Below, piece by piece: positions 38,005 through 47,252 of a DNA stretch of 64,000 bases. Position 1 is the stretch's first letter. Each line of letters starts with the position of its first letter. The notes under the pieces were generated by a model that searched no databases, was not told where the DNA came from, and was given only the letters and a program-made list of their open reading frames with translations. The position numbers and the translations under genes were made by a program. This stretch comes from CAZMNY01 sp964635375 (GTDB taxonomy: Bacteria > Planctomycetota > Planctomycetia > Pirellulales > Pirellulaceae), in NCBI GenBank assembly GCA_964635375.1, contig CAZWOU010000010.1, positions 1 to 64,000 of the forward strand. The letters are read 5' to 3'.

Positions 38005-38499
38005 TTACGGCAGAATGAACTTTTCGGCAACGACCTTGAGGTCGAAGTCCTTTCCCTCGTTCGCGCCGGCCACCACATCCGCAGTCAATTCTGTGGATTG
38101 GTTGTAGACCGTCGGAATGAAAGGCACGAGCGTCAAGTCGCCGCTCGACGCAGGGCCGCCTGACTTGACGTCGACGTCTTCACTGGTTGAAATGTCTTCG
38201 CCAGGGTCGTGTATCTTCACTGTCGATTTCTTGTAACCATGAATTTGCACCCGGTAGGCGCCAGCCGTAAGCCCTGCTGTTTCATCCAAGTTGTACTTGC
38301 CGTCGATAATCTTCCCCTTCGCCACGCCCCCCGATCGATCGATCGCCTGCAGAATGATGTTGCCATCCTTGACCGGCTGTCCGCCGTACTTCACCATTCC
38401 GCTCATCGTTGCCGCACTCGGGCCACAACCGACCGAGATGACAAGCAGCAGACAAGTCGCGAGAAAAGCAATCGGACGGGCGAGTTGTTTCGAAATCAT
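38005..38499 (-). CDS. Small lipoprotein with carboxypeptidase-regulatory-like beta-sandwich
   Basis: 164 residues with a lipoprotein signal (IAFLATCLLLVISVGC) and then a beta-rich domain beginning MSGMVKYGGQPVKDGNIILQA and containing TAGAYRVQIHGYKKS. This is the pattern of transthyretin-like or carboxypeptidase-regulatory-like lipoproteins that accompany DUF1559 genes in Planctomycetes. ATG 38499 is chosen for the lipobox position; ribosome-binding signal is weak and in-frame starts exist upstream. Likely expressed with the DUF1559 gene 130 bases downstream. Confidence 0.82.
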   Translation of the reverse strand: MISKQLARPIAFLATCLLLVISVGCGPSAATMSGMVKYGGQPVKDGNIILQAIDRSGGVAKGKIIDGKYNLDETAGLTAGAYRVQIHGYKKSTVKIHDPGEDISTSEDVDVKSGGPASSGDLTLVPFIPTVYNQSTELTADVVAGANEGKDFDLKVVAEKFILP

Positions 38500-38800
38500 G
38501 GGCTTTGGGTCATTGAAGCAGTTCTTGGCCGACACTAGCGGTATCGGCGCGCAGGGGCTCATTACGTTGATTGTAATGGGTCGGGCCGCATTCTGCGACA
38601 CTTACCGACGTCCTTTGCAACAAAGCCGCAACCCAGTTGCCTTGAAGGCCCGCCGACATGAACCGGGAAGTGACCCATTGTCCCCTGTTTCTTGGCCGAA
38701 ACCGTCGTCTCGGTGAAACGGCCCCGTCACCAACACAGCACAAAACGCGAGCTTGTCAGCGCCGAGGCATTTTCGCCTCGAACAGGGCGATTGGATCGGC

Positions 38801-40201
38801 CTAGGCCGTCACACGCCGCCACCCGCCGTGGATGAAGCGGGCGATGACAAGCAGGCTGCGGATGACGACATCCAGCACCATCGCCCACCAAGCGCCTTGG
38901 ACTCCGTAGGAAAGTCCTTCGAAGCTGACTCCAAGGAAGGGAATCTGAACTCGATCCATCGCGAACCAGTAGGCCAACGGGATTCGAATCAGCAACAGGC
39001 CGGAAAGAGTGATCGCCAGCATCGTTCGTGTATCGCCGACGCCGCGAAGCGATCCGGAAACGATCATCAGGCAAGCCAGGAAGGGCATGGAAAAGGCCAC
39101 GATTCTCAACAACGGCGCCGCAACGGCGGCAACCTCATGAGTGTGCTTGCCGAGAAAGAACAGCGTCATTGGCTCGGCGAGGAAGTACATGGCGGCGCCG
39201 GCCGTTGTCATGATCGCCCCGCCAACAAGGCAGGTTGTCCAGACCGCGCGGAAAGCTCGCTGCCAATCTCGCGCGCCCACGAATTGACCTGCCATCGTCG
39301 CCGCAGCAACTTGAAAGGCCGCGCCCGGCAAATAGGCGATCGATTCGATTCGTACGCTCAGCCCGTGGGCCGCCGCTTCGATCGTGCCAAGCGAGTTAAT
39401 GATCGACAGAAACCACAAATGACAGAACGTCAATGAAACGACGTCGATGCCGCCTGGGACGCCGATTCTCAGAATCCGCCGGATGACGCGGATGTCTGGC
39501 CGCAAACACTCTCGAGTCAACTGCAGCCCTGCTCGACCTCGAAGCAAGAACCCAATCACAATGCCGGCGCCGACGAGGTATCCCAAAGCGGTGCCGATCG
39601 CGAGCCCGTCCCAGCCCAATTTGGGGAACGGCCCGGCGCCCGTGACCAGCACGACGCCCACGGTGGTGTTGATCAAGTTGACCACACTCATCGCGATGAA
39701 ACCGCTGATCGTATCGCCCGCGCCTCGCAAGGATGCGATGCCAATCTGTTCGAGCATGATCGCTGGGTACAGGGGGATCAGAAAGTAGAAATAGCGAAGT
39801 GCCAGCCTCGCCGCCTCGGGTTCAAGTTGCATGGCGGAGACGAACGGTCTAGCGAACAGGCAGGAGACAAGCATCGTGGCCAAACAGAGAACGGCCCCTG
39901 CCGCGTATGCTTGGTTGACCAGCCGTCTCGCATCTTCCCACTGCCCCGCGCCAGTCATCCGGGCTGTCAATGCGCCGGCGCCTATCGCCACCAACCCAAA
40001 CAACGATGGCACGACCCACATCACGTACCAAACAAGCGAGATCGCTGCCAAGTGGGGCGAATGCAGGTAGCGTCCGGTCAACCACTGATCGACGAAAGCG
40101 ACCAAGACGACAAGAAGCTGTTCAATCAATACAGGCGCGGCCAAGCGAATCAAAGGCCGCAACACGCCACTCGAATTGACAACGGAGAAAGTGGAAGACA
40201 C
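38801..40201 (-). CDS. MATE-family efflux transporter
   Basis: 466 residues with about twelve membrane helices in two homologous halves. MATE features are LAAPVLIEQLLVVLVAFVDQWLTGR near the start, GAGALTARMTGAG, IGIASLRGAGDT in the first half and the matching SGSLRGVGDTRTM in the second. It would export cationic compounds or drugs using an ion gradient. The GTG start at 40201 lies one base past the stop of the DUF1549/1553 gene, and both follow an ECF sigma gene, so it is the third gene of a coupled operon. Confidence 0.93.
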   Translation of the reverse strand: MSSTFSVVNSSGVLRPLIRLAAPVLIEQLLVVLVAFVDQWLTGRYLHSPHLAAISLVWYVMWVVPSLFGLVAIGAGALTARMTGAGQWEDARRLVNQAYAAGAVLCLATMLVSCLFARPFVSAMQLEPEAARLALRYFYFLIPLYPAIMLEQIGIASLRGAGDTISGFIAMSVVNLINTTVGVVLVTGAGPFPKLGWDGLAIGTALGYLVGAGIVIGFLLRGRAGLQLTRECLRPDIRVIRRILRIGVPGGIDVVSLTFCHLWFLSIINSLGTIEAAAHGLSVRIESIAYLPGAAFQVAAATMAGQFVGARDWQRAFRAVWTTCLVGGAIMTTAGAAMYFLAEPMTLFFLGKHTHEVAAVAAPLLRIVAFSMPFLACLMIVSGSLRGVGDTRTMLAITLSGLLLIRIPLAYWFAMDRVQIPFLGVSFEGLSYGVQGAWWAMVLDVVIRSLLVIARFIHGGWRRVTA

Positions 40202-40202
40202 G

Positions 40203-42334
40203 TCAATGGTTCAAAATGAACTCGTTGCTGTTGAGCAGAGCCCACCAAGCATCTTGAAGACCCGATGCTGGATCGTGTTTACGCGACTCGACGAGGTTGC
40301 GGACCGCCTTGAGTTCTCTGGGAGTGGGCTTACGCGACAAGGCAGCGAGGAACAAGTGCTCTATTTTCTCCACGAGCGTCATATTGCTGCTCGTGACTTG
40401 ATTCAGCAAGCCGCCGAGCCGATTGCTGACCGCCCGTTTCATCACCGGGCTCGTCATAACGATTACCGATTGACGAATATCGCCGGCGAAAGTGTTGGTT
40501 TCCTGGCCTTCGTCCGTGTCCATGTCCTTGGAGAACTGACCGAGCCATGCCCGCTGCGCCCTAATGTAGTCGCCGCCTACGGCCGAGCCGCTGTTGTCGA
40601 TGCGCTCGTTGGCTGCAAGCAAAAGCGAATCGTAGACCGCTTCCGGCGAGAGCTGACGAGTATAGTAGCGACTGAAGAGTGGCGGCCGGCCGGCTTCGGG
40701 CCTGTCGGCGTAGTCGTCGCTGGGCGATTTGCTGCTAAGTTGAAACGCATCGGAAGTCACCATCCAACGGATAAGCCGGTCCAAGTCGTAGTCGTTGGCG
40801 CTGAATTGTTGGGCGAGCAGCTCCAGCATCTCGGGATGATCGGGTGGGTTGTGGTCGCCCATATCATCGACTGGGTTAGTCAACCCGTAGTAGAATATCT
40901 TGGTCCACAGCCGGTTAACCGCAGCTCGACTCAACTCAGGCGAATCGATCATCAACCGGGCCAACTCGCGACGTCGATTGACGGATGCAACATCGCCCCG
41001 CTTGGATATCTCTCGACCATCAAAGAAAACGGGGTACGCCACTCGCTTGACGCCGTCGAGCCTCTCGAAGTAGATCTCGGCCTCAGCCTCGCTGTTGCCC
41101 GACTCGCCGCGAAAATCCTCATCCACCAAGCGAACTTGGCCGCCTTGCCCACGCTTGGCTTTCATCTGCCGGAAAAACGCGTTGAATTCCCAGAAGTCAT
41201 TCTGGGTCCACGTTTCATTCGTGGGATGATTGTGGCATTGGACGCATTGGATTTGCCTGCCGTGGAAAATGCGCGCGGTCCGAGACGCCCCCAGGGCCGA
41301 GTCTTGTGAGTAACCATCCAAGAGAAAATTGACGGCGCCATTGAAATCTTCACGCCCTGGCTGGCCCACACCCTCCGCGGTAATCAGCTCGGTCACAATC
41401 TCGTCATAGGGACGCCCCTTCGCCAGAGATTCACTCAAGAAGATGGCAAGCCCCTCGCGATTGGCGAGTCCGCCTGGGCGTTGCCCGCCAGTTCGGCCAA
41501 TCAGGACATTGGTCCAGTAGTTTGTCCAATTCGCAACGTATAAGGGGCGATAGGACGGATGGTTCTGCAGCCGGTCAACCAACCAAGATCGCTCTTCCCC
41601 CTGGCTGCCAAACGTCTCATTCTTCGTAAGGAAAGCGTCCAGCTCCGGGACTGTGGGAATGCGGCCAATCAAGGCGATGAAAACACGTCGACAGTATTCC
41701 GCATCGGTTGCCCGCTCAGCTGGCTGCACAGCGTTAACTTGCCAGAGGTTGTTGAGTTGCAGATTCAGTTCGGCGAGTACTTGCTGATCCCCCAGCGGAT
41801 CGATGTCGGCCCGCTCCTGCTCGAGAGCCTGGACTGGCTTCTTCTCAACCACGCGTTCAAATGGCGTCGGCTCATCGAACGCGCTGGGCTTCTCTTCTGT
41901 CCGCGCGTCACTGGCGTTGAGCGGGTCTGTAACGCCCCGTTTTGGCGCCGCCGAATCGGTCCCCGCCAAGTCATCGCCTGCCGAGTTGCTGTTGAGGCGC
42001 TCGCGGCGTGCTGAGTCTGGCGAGGTTGGGTCTTGACCATCCGGCCCCTGGCGATCTCCCTGGCGATCCTGCTCGGCANNNNNNNNNNGCGGTTCGGCTT
42101 GGCGCCCTGGGCATGACCTTGAGCCCGTTGGGGGGAGGGCGGTGCTGAGGGCGGCAAGATGCTGCGAGGCGGGGCCGCTGGTTCTTCCGCCTCGGCAGTC
42201 GCCTCCACAGCCTTGTCTTGGTCGCGAGCAGCCCAGGTCTCGACGATGCGGTGCGAGAGATCGGGAGGCGCAGCATCAGCGAAGACTTCCTCAAGGAAGA
42301 CGTCGAGTATCGGATCTCGGTCGTCTGATTTCAC
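40203..42334 (-). CDS. DUF1549/DUF1553 heme protein with cytosolic-looking, anti-sigma-like N-terminus (contains 10-N gap)
   Basis: About 700 residues, interrupted by ten Ns at 42079-42088; the coding frame differs across the gap, so its true length is not ten. The GTG start at 42334 overlaps the sigma factor stop (GTGA). N-terminal part: DPILDVFLEEVFADAAPPDLSHRI, resembling planctomycete proteins partnered with ECF factors, then a Pro/Ala/Gln-rich linker. The DUF1549 part (about 160-370) holds CRRVFIALIGRIPTVPELDAFL, FNGAVNFLLDG and heme-c site QCVQCHNHP. DUF1553 (about 400-700) has VNRLWTKIFYYGLTNPVDDMGDHNPP and ends LLNSNEFILNH. No signal peptide is visible in the sequenced N terminus, odd for a CxxCH protein. 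Confidence 0.85.
42079..42088. other. Assembly gap (10 N) within the DUF1549/1553 gene
   Basis: Short run of unknown bases in the low-complexity linker. The open frames on either side are not in register, so the real spacing differs from ten or one flank has an error. Confidence 0.99.
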
Positions 42335-42855
42335 GATCCTAATTTCGACTCCACACATTCCCGCAGGCGTTTCTTGGCCCGCTGCATTAAGTTCTTGGCC
42401 CCATGCTCGGTGATCTCCAAGTCAGCCGCGATGCTGGCCCTTGAAGCCTTGGCGCCAAACCGCATCTGTAACGCTCGTCTCGCTCGCTCGGATAGACCTC
42501 GAAGGCACTCGCGAAGAGCGCTCAGGAGTTCCTCTCCGCCATCGTCTTCCGCCAACCTGGTCCACTCCACGTTGAGTGACTCGATGTCTTCTACGGCTGT
42601 CACCTTGCCAGCTCGCCGCCGAATCGTAATGAAACGATTATAGGCGACTCGACGCAGCCACGCAGCCGTTGCGGCCGAGCTGTATTGCTGAAACGGTTTT
42701 TCCAGTACCGACAAGAAGGTGTCTTGCGTAATGTCTTCGGCCAAATTGGCCTCGCAACCGAGTGATCGAAGGTATCTCCAGACACCCGCCTGATGGTCTT
42801 CGACGAGCCGTCTGACTTCATCGGCAAGGAGCTTGGGCGTCGAGGCGGAAGTCAT
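42331..42855 (-). CDS. ECF-type RNA polymerase sigma factor
   Basis: 174 residues. Region 2 covers about 10-85 (VWRYLRSLGCEANLAEDITQDTFLSVLE, with AAWLRRVAYNRFITIRRR), and region 4 about 110-165 (GLSERARRALQMRFGAKASRASIAADLEITEHGAKNLMQRAKKRLRE). It would direct polymerase to its own regulon, in answer to a signal from its partner. The downstream DUF1549/1553 gene starts within its stop codon. The ATG at 42855 is used; a TTG two codons earlier is possible. No ribosome-binding site is evident. Confidence 0.92.
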   Translation of the reverse strand: MTSASTPKLLADEVRRLVEDHQAGVWRYLRSLGCEANLAEDITQDTFLSVLEKPFQQYSSAATAAWLRRVAYNRFITIRRRAGKVTAVEDIESLNVEWTRLAEDDGGEELLSALRECLRGLSERARRALQMRFGAKASRASIAADLEITEHGAKNLMQRAKKRLRECVESKLGS

Positions 42856-43205
42856 CTGCAATACAAACGCTCGGGGGATTGAAATGTACTCGAAACGCCC
42901 AGCAGATTCGGGCCAGTGGGAGGCGGGCCAGAGATCGACTGGCTATGGGGATCACCGGCGCCAAACCCCCATCCCTACCACGGTACCATAGCGATGGCCG
43001 AATGAGCCTGGCCAATTGATAATTCGCGGTGATCCGACCTCTCGATTCCCCAATACCGAGGATTTTTCGGTCAGTCATCGGTCGCACAACGGGCCGGGCC
43101 ATAAGAAAAGCCGACACAAGAAAAAGCCCGGCGCGAGGAGCGTCGGGCGTTGGGAAGATCTCGGCTACTTCGGCTGCAAGTCGCGTTCGGTATCGAAACA
43201 ACGGG
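42856..43205. other. Intergenic stretch upstream of the ECF operon
   Basis: Holds the minus-strand terminator of the preceding DUF1501 operon (43121-43148) and must contain the ECF promoter. No gene was seen. ECF genes often autoregulate, but no repeated -35/-10 pattern could be established. Confidence 0.4.
43121..43148 (-). terminator. Rho-independent terminator after the DUF1549/DUF1501 operon
   Basis: Inverted repeat GCCCGGCGC (43126-43134) and GCGTCGGGC (43140-43148) with one G-T type mismatch and a five-base loop, followed on the minus strand by five T (43121-43125). It lies 58 bases after the DUF1501 stop. Confidence 0.88.
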
Positions 43206-44471
43206 TTAAGAGAAGAGATCCCGGATGATCTTGCCGCTGTTCGCGATCTTCATCGGTCGCCCGCTTCGGCTCGTGAAGGTCGTCTCCAGGGAGATTCCCA
43301 GGGCTTTGCAAACGCTGGCCAGCACGTCTTGAGCCGTATAGGGCTCCGTCTCCACTCGCAGACCGTCGGCGGCCGTTTCGCCAATCGCGATTCCACCGTT
43401 CATTCCAGCTCCGCCAACAACGACGCTCCAGGCCCTCGCCCAGTGGTCGCGACCGGCGTTGCCGTTGATCCGCGGAGTTCTCGCGAACTCGCCCATCCAG
43501 ATGAGCGCCGTGTCGTCAAGCAGTCCCCGTTGCTCCAAATCCTCGGACAAGGCGCTCATGCCTTGATCCAGCTCAGGCAACTTCGTGTCGGTCAAGGTCG
43601 TAAACACATTCTGGTGCAAGTCCCATCCCCCGCTGCCGACTTCCACAAAGGGAACACCCACTTCGACGAGTCGTCGAGCCAGAAGGCAGCCGCGACCGAA
43701 GTTGTTATCGCCATATCGTTCCTTGACGGCGTCTGGCTCCTGCTCGACTTTGAAGGCCTCCATCTGCTCGCTGGTCATCAAGTTCAGCGTCTTGCGAAGG
43801 ATCTTCTGGTGGTCCGCAGCCGCGGAGCCTCGCTTCTGTGAAACAAAGCCCTTTTCTATCAGGTCGAGCGTGGCCATTCGCTGGGCCAGCCGCTTGTCCT
43901 CGAGCCCCATGTCCAGATTGCTGATGCGGCCGTCGCTGCTGACCGAGAACGGCGCCCAGGACATGCCCAAGAATCCTGGACCAACGCTGCCGCCACCGAC
44001 GGCAACAAACGGCGGAATCTCCAGTTCGGCGCGCTGTGAGATCAATTCATGAGACAACACAGCGCCGTAACTCGGGTGCTCGACATTCGGGTTGGGCACG
44101 TAGCCGGTGTGCATGTAATACCGGCCGCGGGTGTGGTCCGCCTCACGCGTGCTCATCGACCGGACGATGGCCATGTTGTGCATTTGCTTGGCCATCAATG
44201 GCATGTGTTCGCTAATCTGAACATCGCCGCTGGTGGCAATCGGCTTGAAAGGCCCGCCCGTTACGGTGCCGGGTTTCAAGTCCCAAATATCGATCGAGGG
44301 AGGTCCGCCACCCATCCAAAGCATGATCGCCGACTTGCGGCGTTTCTGCATGCTGGCGGCGTGCACGTTAAGCGTGTGGCCCAGCGTCATTGCTGGCGCC
44401 GCCATTGCCGACGCGCCCGCCAAGTGGCTCATGAAATGGCGCCGATTCATTCCGCGGGGGATGGTAGTCAT
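43206..44471 (-). CDS. DUF1501 family protein (paired with DUF1549/1553)
   Basis: 421 residues. N-terminal signal resembling a Tat type (MNRRHFMSHLAGASAMAAPA). Family motifs are MLWMGGGPPSIDIWDLKPG, NMAIVRSMSTREADHTRGRYYMHTGY, FVAVGGGSVGPGFLGMSWAPF, VEVGSGGWDLHQNVF, ALIWMGEFARTPRINGNAGRDHWARAW and CKALGISLETTF. The ATG at 44471 has GGAG nine bases upstream. It lies 62 bases downstream of a DUF1549/1553 gene; this gene pair is the standard planctomycete arrangement and is presumed to work together in the envelope. Compare the unpaired homologue at 12647. Confidence 0.93.
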   Translation of the reverse strand: MTTIPRGMNRRHFMSHLAGASAMAAPAMTLGHTLNVHAASMQKRRKSAIMLWMGGGPPSIDIWDLKPGTVTGGPFKPIATSGDVQISEHMPLMAKQMHNMAIVRSMSTREADHTRGRYYMHTGYVPNPNVEHPSYGAVLSHELISQRAELEIPPFVAVGGGSVGPGFLGMSWAPFSVSSDGRISNLDMGLEDKRLAQRMATLDLIEKGFVSQKRGSAAADHQKILRKTLNLMTSEQMEAFKVEQEPDAVKERYGDNNFGRGCLLARRLVEVGVPFVEVGSGGWDLHQNVFTTLTDTKLPELDQGMSALSEDLEQRGLLDDTALIWMGEFARTPRINGNAGRDHWARAWSVVVGGAGMNGGIAIGETAADGLRVETEPYTAQDVLASVCKALGISLETTFTSRSGRPMKIANSGKIIRDLFS

Positions 44472-44533
44472 GTCGTCGTTCTCCAATATGAGTCGCTGTG
44501 TCTGCGTTGTGTATAGGTGTTGCTGTTGAATGA

Positions 44534-46252
44534 CTAGTGGTTCAAGATGAACTCGTTGCTGTTGAGAATCGCCCACCACAAGTCCTGCATGGCAGCTTCT
44601 GCATCGCCGCGTCTGGCAACAAGCAAGCGGTTGGCGATGTTGTTTTCTTGCGAGCTCGCATTTCGCCCGAGCCCGGATTGGAATAGGTAGTTGATCTTCG
44701 CTGAGTTTCGCATTTCGCTGTCGTTGGCGATCTGATTTAGGAAGCTTCCCTTGCCCTTGCTGGTGGCTTCCTTGACTAAGTCGCCGTTGAACATCATCAG
44801 AGCCTGGGTGATCGTACCGTTGAAGGTAGTCATCTCTCCGCCTTCATCATTGCCAAAGGCGACGGTGAACTGTTGCAGCCAATCTGCTTTTGTCTTCTCT
44901 TGCTCTTCGTACGATCCCTGAGTCTTGTGGGCTTGGGTGGCCACGATCAGCGATTCATAGAGCTCTTCCACTCGCATTTGGCGGACGTAGAAGTGTGAGA
45001 ACTTGGGACTCTCTCCGAGCAGCGGATCATCTTGGCTGTTCGCGCTGGTCACACGACTCGACAACGAATAGGCTTCGCTGAGAGCGATCCAGCGAATCAG
45101 CTCTTTCAAGTCATAGCTCTGCTCCCGCAGTTGCTCAGCCATATAGTCCAGCAGGGCGGGATGGGTCGGCGCGTTATGGCTGCCCATGTCGTCAATTGGC
45201 TTGGTGAAACCGTAGCCCAAGAAGTGGGCCCAATAACGATTGACGACCGTCTTGGCCAAGTAGGGGGATTTGATGATCAAGTCCCCCAGTTCCCCACGCC
45301 GGTCCACGTCTTCAACAAAACCGCTCTTGCCGATTTCCTCGCCGCTCACGAACACCGGATAAGCCACCTTGAGCAGCCCATTGCGAAGTTCAAAATAAGT
45401 CTCCGCTTCCTCGGGATTGCCGCCTTCGCCGCCAAAATCCTCGCTCACCAATTCGGCTGACTCGATGTCGCGAGTACCTTCAACGAATGTGCGAAGCATC
45501 CGGGTCTGGCGAAAGAACGCGTTCATCTCCCAAAACTTGCGCTGCTTCCAGTCGTTGAATGGATGGTTGTGGCACTGGGTGCATTGCACTTGCAACCCGA
45601 GAAAAATCTTTGCCGTAGCGGCCGTCGCCAGCGCGCCTTTGTCCTCGTTGACTTTCATAGCCAGGAAGTTAACCGCGCCGTTGAAGTTCTCAGAACCAGG
45701 ATTGTTCGTCCCCTTGGCCGTGACCAAGTCATGCACCATTCGGTCATATGGCTTGTTTCGGGCAAACGTGTCGCGAAGATACTTCTGCATACCCGCGCGA
45801 CTCGTCAGGGTTCCCCGCTCCGTTCCGCCACTTCGACCAATCAGAATGTTGGTCCAAATGGTCGTCCAGTTCCGAGCGTATTCCTCCGTGTACTTATCGT
45901 CGTACAGCAACAGCGAGACCAGTTTCGACTGCTTCTGCTCGTCCTTGCTAGAGACAAAGGCCTTCAATTCGTCCACCGTGGGTACTCGACCAAGGATGTC
46001 CAGGTGGAGCCGTCGGCACCACTCGCCATCCGTTGCAGGCGTGGAACCCTGGATCTGATAGTCCGCCCACACCGCTCGGATCTCTTGGTCGATCTTGTCG
46101 AGCTGGGGAATTCCAGAATCTTGCGTGGCGGCTTCGTCGTCAGCGGCACGCAGGCCATCCGTGATCAAGCAGCAGGCGACCACGACGGCCATCACTGTGC
46201 TGATACCAAGTCGCTTCGGCGGATCAACGGAAATGAGGTTGGAAACGTGCAT
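44534..46252 (-). CDS. DUF1549/DUF1553 secreted heme protein
   Basis: 572 residues with an N-terminal hydrophobic export signal (STVMAVVVACCLITDG). The DUF1549 part has WCRRLHLDILGRVPTVDELKAF, FNGAVNFLAMKV and heme-c site QCTQCHNHPF. The DUF1553 part has VNRYWAHFLGYGFTKPIDDMGSHNAP, LIRWIALSEAYSLSSR, RQMRVEELYESLIV, and ends ILNSNEFILNH, almost identical to the end of the paralogue at 40203. Unlike that one it has a normal export signal and no sigma factor attached. First gene of the pair with DUF1501. Confidence 0.93.
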   Translation of the reverse strand: MHVSNLISVDPPKRLGISTVMAVVVACCLITDGLRAADDEAATQDSGIPQLDKIDQEIRAVWADYQIQGSTPATDGEWCRRLHLDILGRVPTVDELKAFVSSKDEQKQSKLVSLLLYDDKYTEEYARNWTTIWTNILIGRSGGTERGTLTSRAGMQKYLRDTFARNKPYDRMVHDLVTAKGTNNPGSENFNGAVNFLAMKVNEDKGALATAATAKIFLGLQVQCTQCHNHPFNDWKQRKFWEMNAFFRQTRMLRTFVEGTRDIESAELVSEDFGGEGGNPEEAETYFELRNGLLKVAYPVFVSGEEIGKSGFVEDVDRRGELGDLIIKSPYLAKTVVNRYWAHFLGYGFTKPIDDMGSHNAPTHPALLDYMAEQLREQSYDLKELIRWIALSEAYSLSSRVTSANSQDDPLLGESPKFSHFYVRQMRVEELYESLIVATQAHKTQGSYEEQEKTKADWLQQFTVAFGNDEGGEMTTFNGTITQALMMFNGDLVKEATSKGKGSFLNQIANDSEMRNSAKINYLFQSGLGRNASSQENNIANRLLVARRGDAEAAMQDLWWAILNSNEFILNH

Positions 46253-46691
46253 CGCGCACCTTTCGTTACTAATGCTGTCTCGAACGAGTCAGATCGACTC
46301 CATGAAAACGCAAATGAAAACCAATTGTACTCGCGAGTCAAGTAGAATCGTGTTTTCCCGACCGTGAGAGCGCGATGAGGAACCAGATGACTGTCAGCGG
46401 TCGATGAGCGAGGTTTCCATTGGTCTTGCTCCGCCTGCTCCCGCGAGCAATGGCGCGATCCAAAACTGAGGTTTTGCTGGAATGAAGATCGCCGGAATCA
46501 GCACAGGAAATGTAAGATGTTTTGTTATAACGACTTACGCCTTTGCGAGAGAACTGCGAAGGTCATTTCGCCAATCCCAGAGATTCTCATGGATGGCCCC
46601 AACCGATTTGGGTTTGAGCGGCTGGAATCGGTCCCGCATGTACGATTCCGCGTGTCTCGTTCTGATACAAGTGTAGCATTTTGATACGCGC

Positions 46692-46746
46692 AAAAAACAG
46701 GCGAGTTGAGAAAACAACCTAGCAAGGTCACCTTCCCAACTCGCCT
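46692..46746 (-). terminator. Minus-strand rho-independent terminator with no assigned upstream gene
   Basis: AGGCGAGTTG at 46699-46708 pairs with CAACTCGCCT at 46737-46746; inside the loop AAGGT-G-ACCTT forms a second small hairpin. On the minus strand the outer stem is followed by G and six T (46692-46697). No minus-strand gene is recognised for over 2 kb upstream. Confidence 0.7.
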
Positions 46747-46800
46747 TTGATGCTGGCGGGAACACATTATTCCCTCCAGCGGGCCTAAACTCGCATTCCA

Positions 46801-46838
46801 CGAGCGCCTCTTCTCAGGAATTCCGAGCGCCTCTTCTC
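46801..46838 (+). repeat. 15-bp direct repeat
   Basis: CGAGCGCCTCTTCTC at 46801-46815 and again at 46824-46838, each followed by a GAATTC-containing stretch. Only two copies are seen. Confidence 0.85.
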
Positions 46839-47252
46839 TGAATTCCCAATCCTCTCCGTTCGTTCCGAGCCGTTTTCCATGGTTGGGAAACAGTTTGAGT
46901 GTTCCAAGCCCAAGTGTTCCCAATCGCCTCTTGCCGAGCCGGCCCCGAAATCAGGATGCTCTTCTCTGTTCCGGCCTCGCCAACATCGACTTGTCAGCAA
47001 CTGCTGCTACGGCCATAAAAGCAATTGCCGTGCCAATCTCTGTATCGCCAACGGCGATCGGCCCATTTGTCGTTGGTCCTGCGAGGCGCTGGAACCGATC
47101 AGGTGCTTGAAGGGGTTGTCGTGGTGACGAAATCAGCTTCACTGGTGTGACTCGCCTGTCGCCGCAAACCGCACTGAGAACGTAGAATACCCACTGAGCA
47201 AATACTTGAATCGACCCAATGGCCGCTCCGAGACGGTGCGGCAAAGACCGTC

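Larger units (their letters stand above)
46253..47252. other. 1-kb stretch without a convincing gene
   Basis: Several short frames exist on both strands (for example minus 46951-47244, minus 46785-47000, plus 46883-47110), none with a ribosome-binding site or known family. A clear minus-strand terminator at 46692-46746 and a 15-bp direct repeat at 46801-46838 lie here. A minus-strand small RNA or short peptide gene ending at the terminator is possible. Confidence 0.45.

Noticed and set aside
40176..41309. 377-residue plus-strand frame
   Set aside because: Lies opposite the DUF1549/1553 gene, which has clear motifs and a heme site.
46525..46923. 132-residue minus-strand frame
   Set aside because: Runs straight through a strong minus-strand terminator and has no ribosome-binding site.
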